A stretch of DNA of 13,057 bases. Origin: JAXJSP01 sp036310005. Its GTDB lineage: Bacteria > Bacillota > Clostridia > Oscillospirales > Acutalibacteraceae. Positions 1 to 7,503 of the stretch are shown here, piece after piece. Below the pieces are notes generated by a model, which saw only the letters and a program-made list of their open reading frames with translations, did not search any database and was not told where the DNA came from. The DNA is taken from assembly GCA_036310005.1 (NCBI GenBank), contig JAXJSP010000020.1:1-13057 (forward strand), read 5' to 3'. Every line of letters starts with the position of its first letter. Position 1 is the stretch's first letter. Position numbers and translations under genes: made by a program.

Positions 1-30
1 AAAAAATTCGACAAATTTTTAAAAAATATG

Positions 31-59
31 TTGCTAAATTGATAGTCTTTTGATATAAT
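31..59 (+). promoter_or_regulatory. Sigma-A promoter for the glycine riboswitch/symporter transcript
   Basis: TTGCTA (31-36), a 17-bp spacer and TATAAT (54-59), with TG at 51-52 forming an extended -10. The start point would be near 66, about 25 nt before the riboswitch. The surrounding DNA is very AT-rich, but the match and spacing are good. Confidence 0.75.
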
Positions 60-87
60 ATTTCAGTAATTTTTAAAATTAAATATC

Positions 88-200
88 TAGGTGATCCTTG
101 CAGGATGACTGTAAGGGGATAGAACTTTGGAGAAACTCATTAAATTGAGGGCCGAAGGGGCAAGCAGAAAGCGAAACTCTCAGGCAAAAAGACAAAGCGG
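88..200 (+). promoter_or_regulatory. Glycine riboswitch (one full aptamer preceded by a ghost-like hairpin)
   Basis: The core carries hallmark glycine-aptamer strings: GGAGA near 129-133, GCCGAAGGGGCAAGC (151-165) and AACTCTCAGGCAAAAAGAC (175-193). P1 can form from CTTTG (125-129) and CAAAG (193-197). Upstream, CCTTGCAG (96-103) pairs with CTGTAAGG (109-116), which would be the reduced ghost aptamer of a singlet riboswitch. The class senses glycine in the nascent RNA. The gene behind it is an alanine/glycine:sodium symporter, a known target of singlet glycine riboswitches. The 3' P1 strand overlaps AAGCGG (195-200), which is complementary to CCGCTT (231-236) in the terminator stem. Glycine binding should therefore free the terminator and switch the gene off (inference). 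Confidence 0.9.
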
Positions 201-226
201 AATTTATTATAAGTTTTTGATTTTAT

Positions 227-258
227 CAGACCGCTTGCTTTTTGCGAGCGGTCTGTTT
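227..258 (+). terminator. Riboswitch expression-platform terminator
   Basis: CAGACCGCT (227-235) pairs perfectly with AGCGGTCTG (247-255), and TGC/GCG extends the stem to 12 bp around a TTTTT loop. Only three T residues follow (256-258), so termination may be moderate. The ribosome-binding site (AGAAAGGA, 263-270) lies just beyond and is not inside the stem, which favours transcriptional over translational control. Confidence 0.75.
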
Positions 259-281
259 GCGTAGAAAGGATATTTAGAATT

Positions 282-1820
282 TTGAACACATTTGTAGAAC
301 AAGTCACAAAAATCAATGATGCAGTAAACGGTTGGATATGGACCGACTTTGGTCTGTATCTGTTGCTGGCTGTCGGCGTAATAATGACTATTGTAACCGG
401 CGTATTTCAGGTAACTCACCTAAAACACTGGTGGAAAAACACAATAGCAGCAGTATTCAAAAAAGACAATACTGCCACTAAGAAAACCGATAGAAAGTCA
501 ATTTCTCAATTTCAGGCGTTATGCACTGCCTTAGCAGCAACTGTCGGTACAGGTAATATCGCCGGTGTTGCTGCCGCAATTTGTATTGGTGGTCCGGGCG
601 CTGTGCTTTGGATGTGGGTTGCCGCTTTTCTCGGAATGATGACAAACTATTCTGAAAATGTACTCGGTATCTTTTTCCGTCGTAAAAACAAAAACGGAGA
701 ATGGTCCGGAGGTGCGATGTATTACTTAAAAGACGGCGTCGGCAAAATGAAGGGCATGAAGTGGCCCGCTACCGTACTTGCAGTACTCTTTGCTGTTTTT
801 GCTATTCTTGCATCATTCGGAATCGGAAACATGGGACAGGTTAATAAGATTACATTAAATATGGAGTCTGCTTTCTTTTCTAATGTAGAATGGACTGTCG
901 GCGGCGTAAACATGATTAATCTGATAATCGGTTTAGTTTTACTTGTACTCGGCGCACTTATCATACTTGGCGGACTTCAAAGAATTGCTGCCTTTGCAGA
1001 GAAAGTAGTTCCGTTCATGGCTGTAGCATACATAGTACTTGGTTTAATTGCAGTAGGCATTAATTATGACCTTATTATTCCGGCTTTCAAATCAATATTT
1101 ACTCACGCATTTGGTGTAAAAGCATTAGCCGGAGGTGTAACCGGTGCTGCTTTGAAACTTGTTATTGTACAAGGTTGCAAGCGCGGTGTATTTTCAAACG
1201 AGGCCGGTCTTGGTTCTTCTGTAATGGTACATTCCTCATCGAATGTAAAAGAACCTGTTAAACAAGGTATGTGGGGCATATTTGAAGTATTCTTTGACAC
1301 AATAGTTGTTTGTACTATGACTGCTTTGATTACTTTAACTTCCGGAATGATAGATTTAGAAACCGGTATTGCAAACGAAGGTGTAAAAGATGCTACTTTG
1401 ATAAGCAAATCATTCGGCAATATCTTCGGTCAGGCGGGCGAATGGTTTATCGCTATTGCTATGTTACTTTTTGCTTTTACTACCGTATTAGGTTGGTCGC
1501 AGTATGGCTCGAAAGCAGTAGAGTATCTCTTTGGTGCAAAAGGTGTAAAGGTTTACAAAGTCATCTTTGTTCTGATGATTGTATCAGGTGCGCTTATGAC
1601 ATCTTCTTTGGCATGGGATATCTCCGATACATTTAACGGATTGATGATGATACCGAACTTGATTGCTGTTCTCTTGCTCAGTCCGTTGGTATTCAAAATT
1701 ACACGCAACTATATTAACAGAAAAATCAAGGGTAAGGATGAAAAACCGATGTATTCATTTGATTCTGAAATTCAGGCCGCTGCAGAAGCCAGCACAAGCG
1801 AAGATATTATTGAATCATAA
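282..1820 (+). CDS. Alanine/glycine:cation (sodium) symporter, AGCS family
   Basis: A polytopic inner-membrane symporter that imports alanine and/or glycine with sodium. The 512 residues match the usual AGCS length, with about ten hydrophobic segments. Family signatures are clear: TVGTGNIAGVA near residue 90, GGPGAVLWMWVAAFLGM near 105-120, and GCKRGVFSNEAGLGSS near 305. The C-terminus is a charged cytoplasmic tail. The start is TTG at 282, 11 nt after AGAAAGGA, and no ATG fits better. It stands alone behind the glycine riboswitch and ends in a strong terminator, so it is a monocistronic gene under glycine control. Substrate preference between alanine, glycine and D-alanine cannot be read from sequence. 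The family call is near certain and the substrate call rests on the riboswitch. Confidence 0.95.
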   Translation: MNTFVEQVTKINDAVNGWIWTDFGLYLLLAVGVIMTIVTGVFQVTHLKHWWKNTIAAVFKKDNTATKKTDRKSISQFQALCTALAATVGTGNIAGVAAAICIGGPGAVLWMWVAAFLGMMTNYSENVLGIFFRRKNKNGEWSGGAMYYLKDGVGKMKGMKWPATVLAVLFAVFAILASFGIGNMGQVNKITLNMESAFFSNVEWTVGGVNMINLIIGLVLLVLGALIILGGLQRIAAFAEKVVPFMAVAYIVLGLIAVGINYDLIIPAFKSIFTHAFGVKALAGGVTGAALKLVIVQGCKRGVFSNEAGLGSSVMVHSSSNVKEPVKQGMWGIFEVFFDTIVVCTMTALITLTSGMIDLETGIANEGVKDATLISKSFGNIFGQAGEWFIAIAMLLFAFTTVLGWSQYGSKAVEYLFGAKGVKVYKVIFVLMIVSGALMTSSLAWDISDTFNGLMMIPNLIAVLLLSPLVFKITRNYINRKIKGKDEKPMYSFDSEIQAAAEASTSEDIIES

Positions 1821-1834
1821 TAATTAATATTATA

Positions 1835-1874
1835 AAAAGCAACCGAAAGGTACAAACCCTTTCGGTTGCTTTTT
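1835..1874. terminator. Bidirectional rho-independent terminator
   Basis: AAAAGCAACCGAAAGG (1835-1850) pairs perfectly with CCTTTCGGTTGCTTTT (1858-1873) around a 7-nt loop. The A and T runs on the two sides let it work for the symporter on + and for the converging membrane-protein gene on -. Confidence 0.9.
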
Positions 1875-1884
1875 ATTAGTCAAT

Positions 1885-2352
1885 TTACCAATCTTCGCCA
1901 AATTCGTCCATTACATCATCCATTGCATCATCTACTCCGGCCGCATACTCACTATCTCTGTCGTATCTTTCGTAGTCATAATCTTCGTCCATATAAATAT
2001 CGTTATAACCATCATCATACGCATCATAAGTGCTTTTCGAACTGTTAAAATAATAATAATTAGACAATGTGTTTGATTTGCTATTATAACTGTTGTAAGT
2101 AGGCTTAGAATAAGTTTTAGTATAACTACTTGTCGATTTACTACTGTAAGATGATGTTTTATATGACGATTTATTTGATACATTCGGCTTATGTATATAA
2201 CAGTAACTACTACCCTTTGCCCGTTCATAATCACAACCCGGCTCTTTGCACTTTGGTTTGTTTGTGTCTGAAACTGCGACAACTAATAGTGCAATAAAGC
2301 CAATCAATGCTAATATTCCATACACATTTAAACCGGAAGAATTATTTTTCAT
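1885..2352 (-). CDS. Small single-pass membrane protein with Cys/His motif and acidic tail, function unknown
   Basis: About 155 residues in four parts. First is an N-terminal hydrophobic helix (YGILALIGFIALLVVAV, about residues 10-28). Next is a compact cysteine/histidine cluster, CKEPGCDYERAKGSSYCYIH, whose C-x4-C and C-x2-H pattern could bind one zinc. Then comes a long low-complexity Ser/Tyr/Lys stretch, and finally an Asp/Glu-rich tail ending GVDDAMDDVMDEFGEDW. I place the start at the ATG at 2352, nine nt after GGAG. A longer frame starts at 2373, but it has no ribosome-binding site and contains the one used here. The Cys/His head followed by a disordered linker recalls uncharacterised clostridial membrane proteins. 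No enzyme motif is visible. It is a single gene converging on the symporter terminator, and its function is unknown. Confidence 0.75.
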   Translation of the reverse strand: MKNNSSGLNVYGILALIGFIALLVVAVSDTNKPKCKEPGCDYERAKGSSYCYIHKPNVSNKSSYKTSSYSSKSTSSYTKTYSKPTYNSYNSKSNTLSNYYYFNSSKSTYDAYDDGYNDIYMDEDYDYERYDRDSEYAAGVDDAMDDVMDEFGEDW

Positions 2353-2494
2353 ATAAAACATCTCCGTTTTCATAAAATTACAAATTTCAAAATATACTGT
2401 ATAACGAAAAAATTCATTCAGCGTTTTTAACCAAAGGATTTAATTGTGTTTTTTGCTTTAAAAGGCTATGATACTTTACGAATAGCACAGTTAA

Positions 2495-3292
2495 TCAGAG
2501 GGTGTCGAGTATATCTTTTCCGCTTTCAAGGACAAGGTCGGGCTTATCTTCTGAAGAGTCAAGTATTTCTTTTGTTGTCTCACCGCTCATAACGAGTATA
2601 CTTATACAGCCCGCGTTTATCCCGCTTTTAATGTCGGTATAAATTCGGTCGCCCACAACAGCGGTATGTTCCTTTGAAACGCCCTTCATTTCCATTGCAA
2701 GCTTTGGCATTAACGCCTGCGGCTTACCTATAACCGTAGGTCGTTTTTTGGTTGCGTTGTAAATCATATCACAAACGCTGCCGCAGTCTGGCACAGAGCC
2801 GTATTCGGTGGGACAGACATAATCGGGATTAGTAGCGATATACGGCAAATCGCGCGAGAGCAAAAGCTTGCAGACATCCTCTAACTTTTTAAAGTTAAGC
2901 TCGGTATCAAAGCCCATAACGACAGCGTCAACCTCATCCAGCTTTTCGGTGACCGTAAAACCGTTTTCTTTAAGCTCGTCTTTGAGCGACTGTGTTCCGC
3001 AAACATAAAGCCTTGCGTTCGGGTGGTGCTTTTTCAGATAATAGGCGGTCGCCTGTGACGATGTAATAAAATCCTCTTTCACGGCTTTAATTCCGAGCCT
3101 TTCGAGCTTTTCTATATATGCCGATACGCTTTTTGAGGAGTTATTTGTCATAAACAGATAATCCGCACCGCTCTGCCGTATTTTTTTGAGCAGTTCTTTT
3201 GAAAAATCAAAAAGCCTGTCGCCCAAATACAGCGTGCCGTCCATATCGAAAAGATACAGCCGTATTTTGTTTATAATTTCTTTATTGCTCAT
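2495..3292 (-). CDS. HAD-superfamily subclass IIA phosphatase (NagD/AraL/G3P-phosphatase type)
   Basis: A 265-residue cytosolic phosphohydrolase. Motif I is LFDMDGTLYLG with the Asp nucleophile at 16 and the acid/base Asp at 18. Motif II is MTNNSS near residue 50, the motif III lysine lies in VIGKPQ, and motif IV is VVGDRIYTDI. The C2A-type cap between motifs II and III and the full length fit HAD-IIA. Members dephosphorylate small phosphates such as p-nitrophenyl phosphate, sugar phosphates or glycerol-3-phosphate. As the last gene of a G3P operon it may remove phosphate from G3P or a related phosphoglycolate-type metabolite, which is inference from context. The ATG at 3292 follows GAGG closely. 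No clear terminator was found after its stop. A broken DUF1667 copy separates it from the rest of the operon. Confidence 0.9.
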   Translation of the reverse strand: MSNKEIINKIRLYLFDMDGTLYLGDRLFDFSKELLKKIRQSGADYLFMTNNSSKSVSAYIEKLERLGIKAVKEDFITSSQATAYYLKKHHPNARLYVCGTQSLKDELKENGFTVTEKLDEVDAVVMGFDTELNFKKLEDVCKLLLSRDLPYIATNPDYVCPTEYGSVPDCGSVCDMIYNATKKRPTVIGKPQALMPKLAMEMKGVSKEHTAVVGDRIYTDIKSGINAGCISILVMSGETTKEILDSSEDKPDLVLESGKDILDTL

Positions 3293-3340
3293 ACTTCCTC
3301 ACTTACGGTAATGCTTTTCTTTAATATCATAATCACTTTC

Positions 3341-3601
3341 TTAAACGATGTCCTTAGTAGCTATAATATCCGTTCCGTAAATATTTGTCAGGATAATATC
3401 GCCGATTTTTACAGGGGCCTTGACCGAGGTTTTCTTAATTATTTCCATAACGTCAAAAATATTCTCTTTCGGCACAGGGCTTGCGGTTTTAACGCTTACC
3501 ATAGTGTTTTTGCGGTTTTCTACCCGAATAATGCTTGTTACTGTGCGGGTGGGGTGGATACATTCCTCTACTGCGTATTTTTCACCCTTGGGACACCTGT
3601 T
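3341..3601 (-). pseudogene. 5'-truncated second copy of the DUF1667 gene
   Basis: Translation gives the last 87 residues of a DUF1667 protein, from the CPKGEKY motif to its natural stop (TAA at 3341-3343), with only about six amino-acid differences from the intact copy at 4446-4793. The N-terminal 30 residues with four of the cysteines are missing. A TAA lies directly upstream at 3602-3604 and there is no start codon or ribosome-binding site. DNA identity to the intact copy is about 90% over 250 bp without indels, and most differences are silent. This suggests the fragment came from a functional diverged gene rather than from long neutral decay. It sits between the phosphodiesterase and HAD genes. 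Confidence 0.85.
3352..3601. repeat. 250-bp direct repeat, left copy (partner at 4457-4706)
   Basis: Aligned by eye with 4457-4706 at a constant offset of 1105, with about 25 mismatches and no gap. Homology stops sharply at 3601/4706. The two copies flank the phosphodiesterase gene in the same orientation. Confidence 0.85.
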
Positions 3602-3677
3602 TTAAAATATATATTGTTCTGTCTTTTGCGGTTATATCATTATCAGCTTGGCAGAAAAAGGTGTTATAATTCCGATA

Positions 3678-4397
3678 CTACTCTAAAATATTGCTTGTAA
3701 TATAATCAATTCCCCATTTGGCAAGGCGTTCAGCATCACACTTTCCGTCAACCGTCCAGCAGTTAACTTTAATGCCGTTGTCGTGCAACCGTTTTATAGC
3801 GTCTTCGTCGAGATAAGGGAAATATATATCCAAATCCATACCGTATTTAAGCAGCTTTTCAATAAGAGCGTCGTCCACGGGACAGCCGCAAAGGAACTGT
3901 ACGGTCGCAGTATTATCAAGCTCCTTTATGTATACGAGATTGTTATAATTAAAGGATATAAATATAAGCTTATCTGTTTCATATTCGTTTTTGACTATAT
4001 CTAATATTTTTTGCACATCGCTTTTTTCAAAAGGATTTTTAAGCTCTAAGACTCCTATTTTATCGTATGTCTTGCATATTCTTAAGTATTCTTCAAGGCT
4101 TGGAAGACATAAATCCTCCCTGATTTTACCGTCCCTTGCGTTTAAACGAAGTTTTCTCAAATCATCATAATTGCTGTTTTCAACAGAAAGGTCTTCCGCA
4201 CACACGCGACCTGTATTATCGTCGTGAATTATTATAAACTTTCCGTCGGCGGTTTTGTGAACGTCGGTTTCTATTCCGAAATAGCTTCTGTTGCCCGCCG
4301 CAACGAAGGCAGCGGCGGTATTTTCACACTCAATTCCGCTTACGCCTCTGTGAGCAACCATTAAAGTTTTTTTGCTGTTGATTTTAACCGTATCCAT
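3678..4397 (-). CDS. Glycerophosphodiester phosphodiesterase (GDPD family)
   Basis: Hydrolyses glycerophosphodiesters such as glycerophosphocholine to glycerol-3-phosphate and an alcohol. The 239 residues form one GDPD TIM-barrel. Metal and catalytic residues are visible: His16-Arg17-Gly18 in MVAHRG, Glu43 and Asp45 in GIETDVH, and His58 in IIHDDN. LELKNP is present in the middle, and the C-terminal NCWTVD motif is typical of the family. There is no signal peptide or membrane anchor, so it is cytosolic and acts on imported diesters. The ATG at 4397 is preceded by GGAGGA at good spacing. It lies 48 bp after DUF1667 in the operon, so its product would be substrate for the GlpA/B-like dehydrogenase upstream. 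It is bracketed by 250-bp direct repeats. Confidence 0.93.
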   Translation of the reverse strand: MDTVKINSKKTLMVAHRGVSGIECENTAAAFVAAGNRSYFGIETDVHKTADGKFIIIHDDNTGRVCAEDLSVENSNYDDLRKLRLNARDGKIREDLCLPSLEEYLRICKTYDKIGVLELKNPFEKSDVQKILDIVKNEYETDKLIFISFNYNNLVYIKELDNTATVQFLCGCPVDDALIEKLLKYGMDLDIYFPYLDEDAIKRLHDNGIKVNCWTVDGKCDAERLAKWGIDYITSNILE

Positions 4398-4445
4398 TAG
4401 TAATTCCTCCGCTGTAATTTTTTTAAAGCTTTTAGCTGTGTGATA

Positions 4446-4793
4446 CTAAATAATATCCTTAGTAGCAATAATATCCGTTCCGTAAATATTTGTCAAGATA
4501 ATATCGCCGATTTTTACAGGGGCTTTTACCGAGGTTTTCTTAATCAGCTCCATAACATCGAAAATATTCTCTTTCGGCACGGGGCTTGCGGTTTTTACGC
4601 TTACCATTGTGTTTTTGCGGTTTTCCACACGCACAATGCTTGTGACCGTGCGGGTCGGGTGGATACATTCCTCTATTCCGTATTTCTCGCCCTTAGGACA
4701 GCTGTTGCCCGAAACGCAGGTTTTCGCGCCATCTATATTGACCAAAAGCGAACAGCCGCGCGGACAGATAATGCAAGTGAGCTCCCGTTTCAT
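4446..4793 (-). CDS. DUF1667 cysteine-cluster protein, putative third subunit of the G3P dehydrogenase
   Basis: A 115-residue protein opening with C-x2-C-x3-C (Cys7, Cys10, Cys14), then Cys26 and Cys32 in CVSGNSCPKGEKYG, a pattern suited to an iron-sulfur cluster or zinc. The rest is the conserved small DUF1667 domain ending IYGTDIIATKDI. The family almost always follows GlpA- and GlpB-like flavoproteins in Bacillota. It is therefore a likely electron-transfer or assembly partner analogous to GlpC, although no reaction has been assigned (inference). Its ATG overlaps the stop of the upstream flavoprotein (ATGA, 4790-4793), which implies translational coupling. A truncated paralogue lies downstream at 3341-3601. 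Confidence 0.88.
   Translation of the reverse strand: MKRELTCIICPRGCSLLVNIDGAKTCVSGNSCPKGEKYGIEECIHPTRTVTSIVRVENRKNTMVSVKTASPVPKENIFDVMELIKKTSVKAPVKIGDIILTNIYGTDIIATKDII
4457..4706. repeat. 250-bp direct repeat, right copy (inside intact DUF1667)
   Basis: Partner of 3352-3601. This copy lies in the 3' two-thirds of the intact DUF1667 gene and is the presumptive parent or relative of the truncated copy. Confidence 0.85.
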
Positions 4794-6040
4794 TGTACTT
4801 CCTCCAGACTTACCGTTATTTCTTCATTTATATTTTTGAGCCTTTCGGCCTTAACCGTTATTTTTTCCATTTCCCCCGGCGCGTCTTTTAGCCTTACGGC
4901 AGTTGCCAATACTTCACTACCGCTTTTTACGGTATATTTTACCTTGCCGAAGGGCTGTGTTACCCGCAAAAATAGGGAAATATCTTCTTTAGGCGATGCT
5001 GTAACTCTTTGCGGCAAAACATAGCGCACGCCGTTTCCCGCCGCAGTTTTAACCGTTTTCTCTGTATTTAAGTTACCCTTAACATATTCCGCCGCGCTTT
5101 TTCCCGCAATTTCCGCCTCGTCGGACACATAATCCACAAGGTCGTGAACCTGCAAAACATTTCCGCAGGCGAAAATTCCCTCGCGCTCGGTCTGTCGGTG
5201 CTCGTCCACCAAGGCTCCGCTTGTAACCGTACTTAACGGTATTTCTGCCGAGGAGGTAAGCTCGTTTTCGGGGATAAGACCGCAAGAAAGCAAAAGAGTA
5301 TCACAGGGAATATACCGCTTTGTTTCTTCAATTACCCGTCTTTTTTCATCAACCTGAGCTATAGTTACGCCCTCAACCCGCTCTCTGCCGTGAATTTCCG
5401 CAACGGTGGTTGAAAGGTAAAGGGGAATATCAAAATCCTCAAGACATTGCACGATATTTCTCGTAAGTCCGCCTGAATAGGGCATTATTTCGCATACCGC
5501 CTCGACCTTTGCGCCCTGCAAGGACATTCTTCTCGCCATAATAAGTCCAATATCGCCCGAGCCTAAAATTACAACCCTTTTACCTACAGAATAGCCCATA
5601 CAGTTAATAAGCTTTTGCGCCGTTCCCGCGCTGTAAACTCCTGCCGGACGGGTGCCCGGGATATTCAGCGCACCGCGGCTTCGCTCTCTGCACCCCATTG
5701 CAAGCACTACCGCCTTTGCTTCAATTTTAAGTATACCCTCGCTGTTTTGCGCGGTAACGGTTCTGCTCTCCGATATATCGGTCACCATTGTTTCATAGAA
5801 AACCTTTATACCCCTGTCCGCAACCGCCTTTTCGTAATGCGCGGCGTATTCGGGACCTGTAAGCTCTTTGCCTAACTTGTGAAGTCCGAAGCCGTTATGA
5901 ATACACTGCTTTAAAATTCCGCCTAATTTTTCCTCGCGGTCTATAATTACCACGTCCCTAACGCCGTTATCATACGCCGCGACCGCCGCCGCCATTCCCG
6001 CAGGACCGCCGCCTATAATCACTATATCATGCTTTATCAT
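4790..6040 (-). CDS. NAD(P)/FAD-dependent oxidoreductase, GlpB-like subunit
   Basis: A 416-residue flavoprotein of the pyridine-nucleotide disulfide reductase fold. The FAD site is IVIIGGGPAGMAAAVAA with the glycine-rich turn at residues 10-15. A second Rossmann motif, VVILGSGDIGLIMARRM near 155-172, should bind NAD(P)H. ACGNVLQVHDLVDYVSDEA near 315 is the C-terminal FAD motif of this family. The classical redox-active CxxC is absent and only a single cysteine occurs in LKQCIHNGFG. It lies 17 bp after the GlpA-like gene and overlaps DUF1667 by 4 bp, so the three are likely one complex resembling anaerobic GlpABC that passes electrons from G3P. The ATG at 6040 follows GGAGAG. Electron acceptor and exact partner roles are inference. 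Confidence 0.9.
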   Translation of the reverse strand: MIKHDIVIIGGGPAGMAAAVAAYDNGVRDVVIIDREEKLGGILKQCIHNGFGLHKLGKELTGPEYAAHYEKAVADRGIKVFYETMVTDISESRTVTAQNSEGILKIEAKAVVLAMGCRERSRGALNIPGTRPAGVYSAGTAQKLINCMGYSVGKRVVILGSGDIGLIMARRMSLQGAKVEAVCEIMPYSGGLTRNIVQCLEDFDIPLYLSTTVAEIHGRERVEGVTIAQVDEKRRVIEETKRYIPCDTLLLSCGLIPENELTSSAEIPLSTVTSGALVDEHRQTEREGIFACGNVLQVHDLVDYVSDEAEIAGKSAAEYVKGNLNTEKTVKTAAGNGVRYVLPQRVTASPKEDISLFLRVTQPFGKVKYTVKSGSEVLATAVRLKDAPGEMEKITVKAERLKNINEEITVSLEEVQ

Positions 6041-6057
6041 TCTACTTCTCTCCTCGT

Positions 6058-7488
6058 TTAAAGCTTACCCGCTACCATATTGGACTCTTTGCCCTTTTTG
6101 GTTACAGATTCCATAGGAACATTATTTTCCTCTGCTAACAGCTCGGTTACAAACGGCGAGCAAAAACCGCCCTGACATCTTCCCATACCCGAGCGTGTGC
6201 GACGTTTTATACCGTCAATATCGTGAGCGGGTGGGTTGCGCTTTACAGCGTCTCTTATTTCGCCCTCGCTAACGGTCTCACAGCGGCAAACAATTCTGCC
6301 GTATTCGGGGTGAGCCTTAATATATTCGTTTTTCTCCTCGTCGTTCATTGCCCTGAAGAAGTGGGGGTTTTCTCGCTTTCCGTTAAATTCGGGGTTTTCT
6401 ATAAGTTCAGCGCCTATACTTTTAAGAATATCTACAGTATATTCCGCTATCGCTACCGAAGAGGTAAGTCCGGGTGAATCAATGGCGGCAACGTGGATAA
6501 GATTTTCCACCCTTTCGCTTGCCTTAATAATAAAATCTCCGCCCTTTTCGGAGGAACGCACGCCCGAAAATGATGTAATAACATTTCGGAAATTAACCGT
6601 TGGAACGCTTTTTTTGGCAAGCGCCGCCACCGTATCAAGTCCCGTTAGGGTGGTTTCGTTATTATCGGGAGAGTCAACCTCCAAAGCGGTCGGCCCCGTA
6701 AGCAGATTGCCGTCAACGGTGGGGGTTACGAGTATACCCTTGCCCTCCTTGGTGGGAACCTGAAACACCGTATGAGAAACCGTTTTGCCCTCTGCTTTAT
6801 CAAGCAGCATATATTCGCCCGCGCGGGGAATAATCTCAAAGAATTTGTCACCTAATAGCTCGGCGATTTTATCCGCATAACAGCCCGCGCAGTTTATAAG
6901 GTATTTAGCGGTTACCTGCCTGCCGTCCGCAGAGCAGATTCTAAAGCCATCCTCCGCATTAACTATCGTCGTGACCTCGTAATTTGTGCGGAGCGTCGCG
7001 CCGTTGTCCATTGCGTTTCCGACTGCGGCAATTGTAAGCTCATAAGGACATACTATTCCCGCGTTTGTAACAAGCAATGCGCTTGTAACGCTTTCGGAAA
7101 GGTTCGGTTCTTCTTTCCTTGCCTCATCTCCCGAAAGGATTTTAAGCCCCTTAACACCGTTTTTAAGACCTCGTTCATAAAGTTCTCTAACGGTCTTGTC
7201 CTCGTCGGCTGAAAAGGCGCAGACGAGCGAGCCGTTTCGTTTTATAGGAACATTAAGTATATTTGCGGTATCAAAAAGCTTTTCCACGCCGATTACATTA
7301 AGCTTTGCTTTAAGTGTATCGGGCACGGGGTCATAGCCGCCGTGAACTATTCCGCTGTTCGCCTTGCTTGCTCCGCAAGCGACGTCGTTTTCTTTTTCGA
7401 GCAGACATACCGACAGACTGTATTTGGTAAGCTCTCTTGCCACCATACCGCCTATTACGCCCGCGCCAATAATTGCCACATCATACAT
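6058..7488 (-). CDS. FAD-dependent glycerol-3-phosphate dehydrogenase, GlpA-like with C-terminal BFD [2Fe-2S] domain
   Basis: Oxidises glycerol-3-phosphate to dihydroxyacetone phosphate using FAD. The 476 residues show an N-terminal DAO domain (VAIIGAGVIGGMVARELTKY, FAD site at residues 7-12, then GASKANSGIVHGGYDP). The substrate-side motif SSEKGGDFII and DSPGLTSSVAIAEY follow. A C-terminal BFD-like domain has CRC at 401-403 and C-x4-C at 438 and 443, giving four ligands for a [2Fe-2S] cluster. This architecture is that of GlpA-type anaerobic dehydrogenases rather than single-domain GlpD. The ATG at 7488 follows GGAGAG, which sits over the end of the preceding MgtC gene. It is located centrally in a glpP-led operon. 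L-2-hydroxyglutarate oxidase is a related alternative, but the operon strongly favours G3P. Confidence 0.93.
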   Translation of the reverse strand: MYDVAIIGAGVIGGMVARELTKYSLSVCLLEKENDVACGASKANSGIVHGGYDPVPDTLKAKLNVIGVEKLFDTANILNVPIKRNGSLVCAFSADEDKTVRELYERGLKNGVKGLKILSGDEARKEEPNLSESVTSALLVTNAGIVCPYELTIAAVGNAMDNGATLRTNYEVTTIVNAEDGFRICSADGRQVTAKYLINCAGCYADKIAELLGDKFFEIIPRAGEYMLLDKAEGKTVSHTVFQVPTKEGKGILVTPTVDGNLLTGPTALEVDSPDNNETTLTGLDTVAALAKKSVPTVNFRNVITSFSGVRSSEKGGDFIIKASERVENLIHVAAIDSPGLTSSVAIAEYTVDILKSIGAELIENPEFNGKRENPHFFRAMNDEEKNEYIKAHPEYGRIVCRCETVSEGEIRDAVKRNPPAHDIDGIKRRTRSGMGRCQGGFCSPFVTELLAEENNVPMESVTKKGKESNMVAGKL

Positions 7489-7503
7489 TTTTTAACTCTC
7501 CTT

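Noticed and set aside
2374..2494. Terminator for the end of the glp operon
   Set aside because: No stem with a T-run could be found after the HAD stop in the - direction; the operon may end by another mechanism.
3311..5024. Two similar + strand open frames (3311-3700 and 4440-5024) that look like a repeated protein family
   Set aside because: They are antisense shadows of the two DUF1667 copies; their similarity comes from the 250-bp repeat. They lack ribosome-binding sites.
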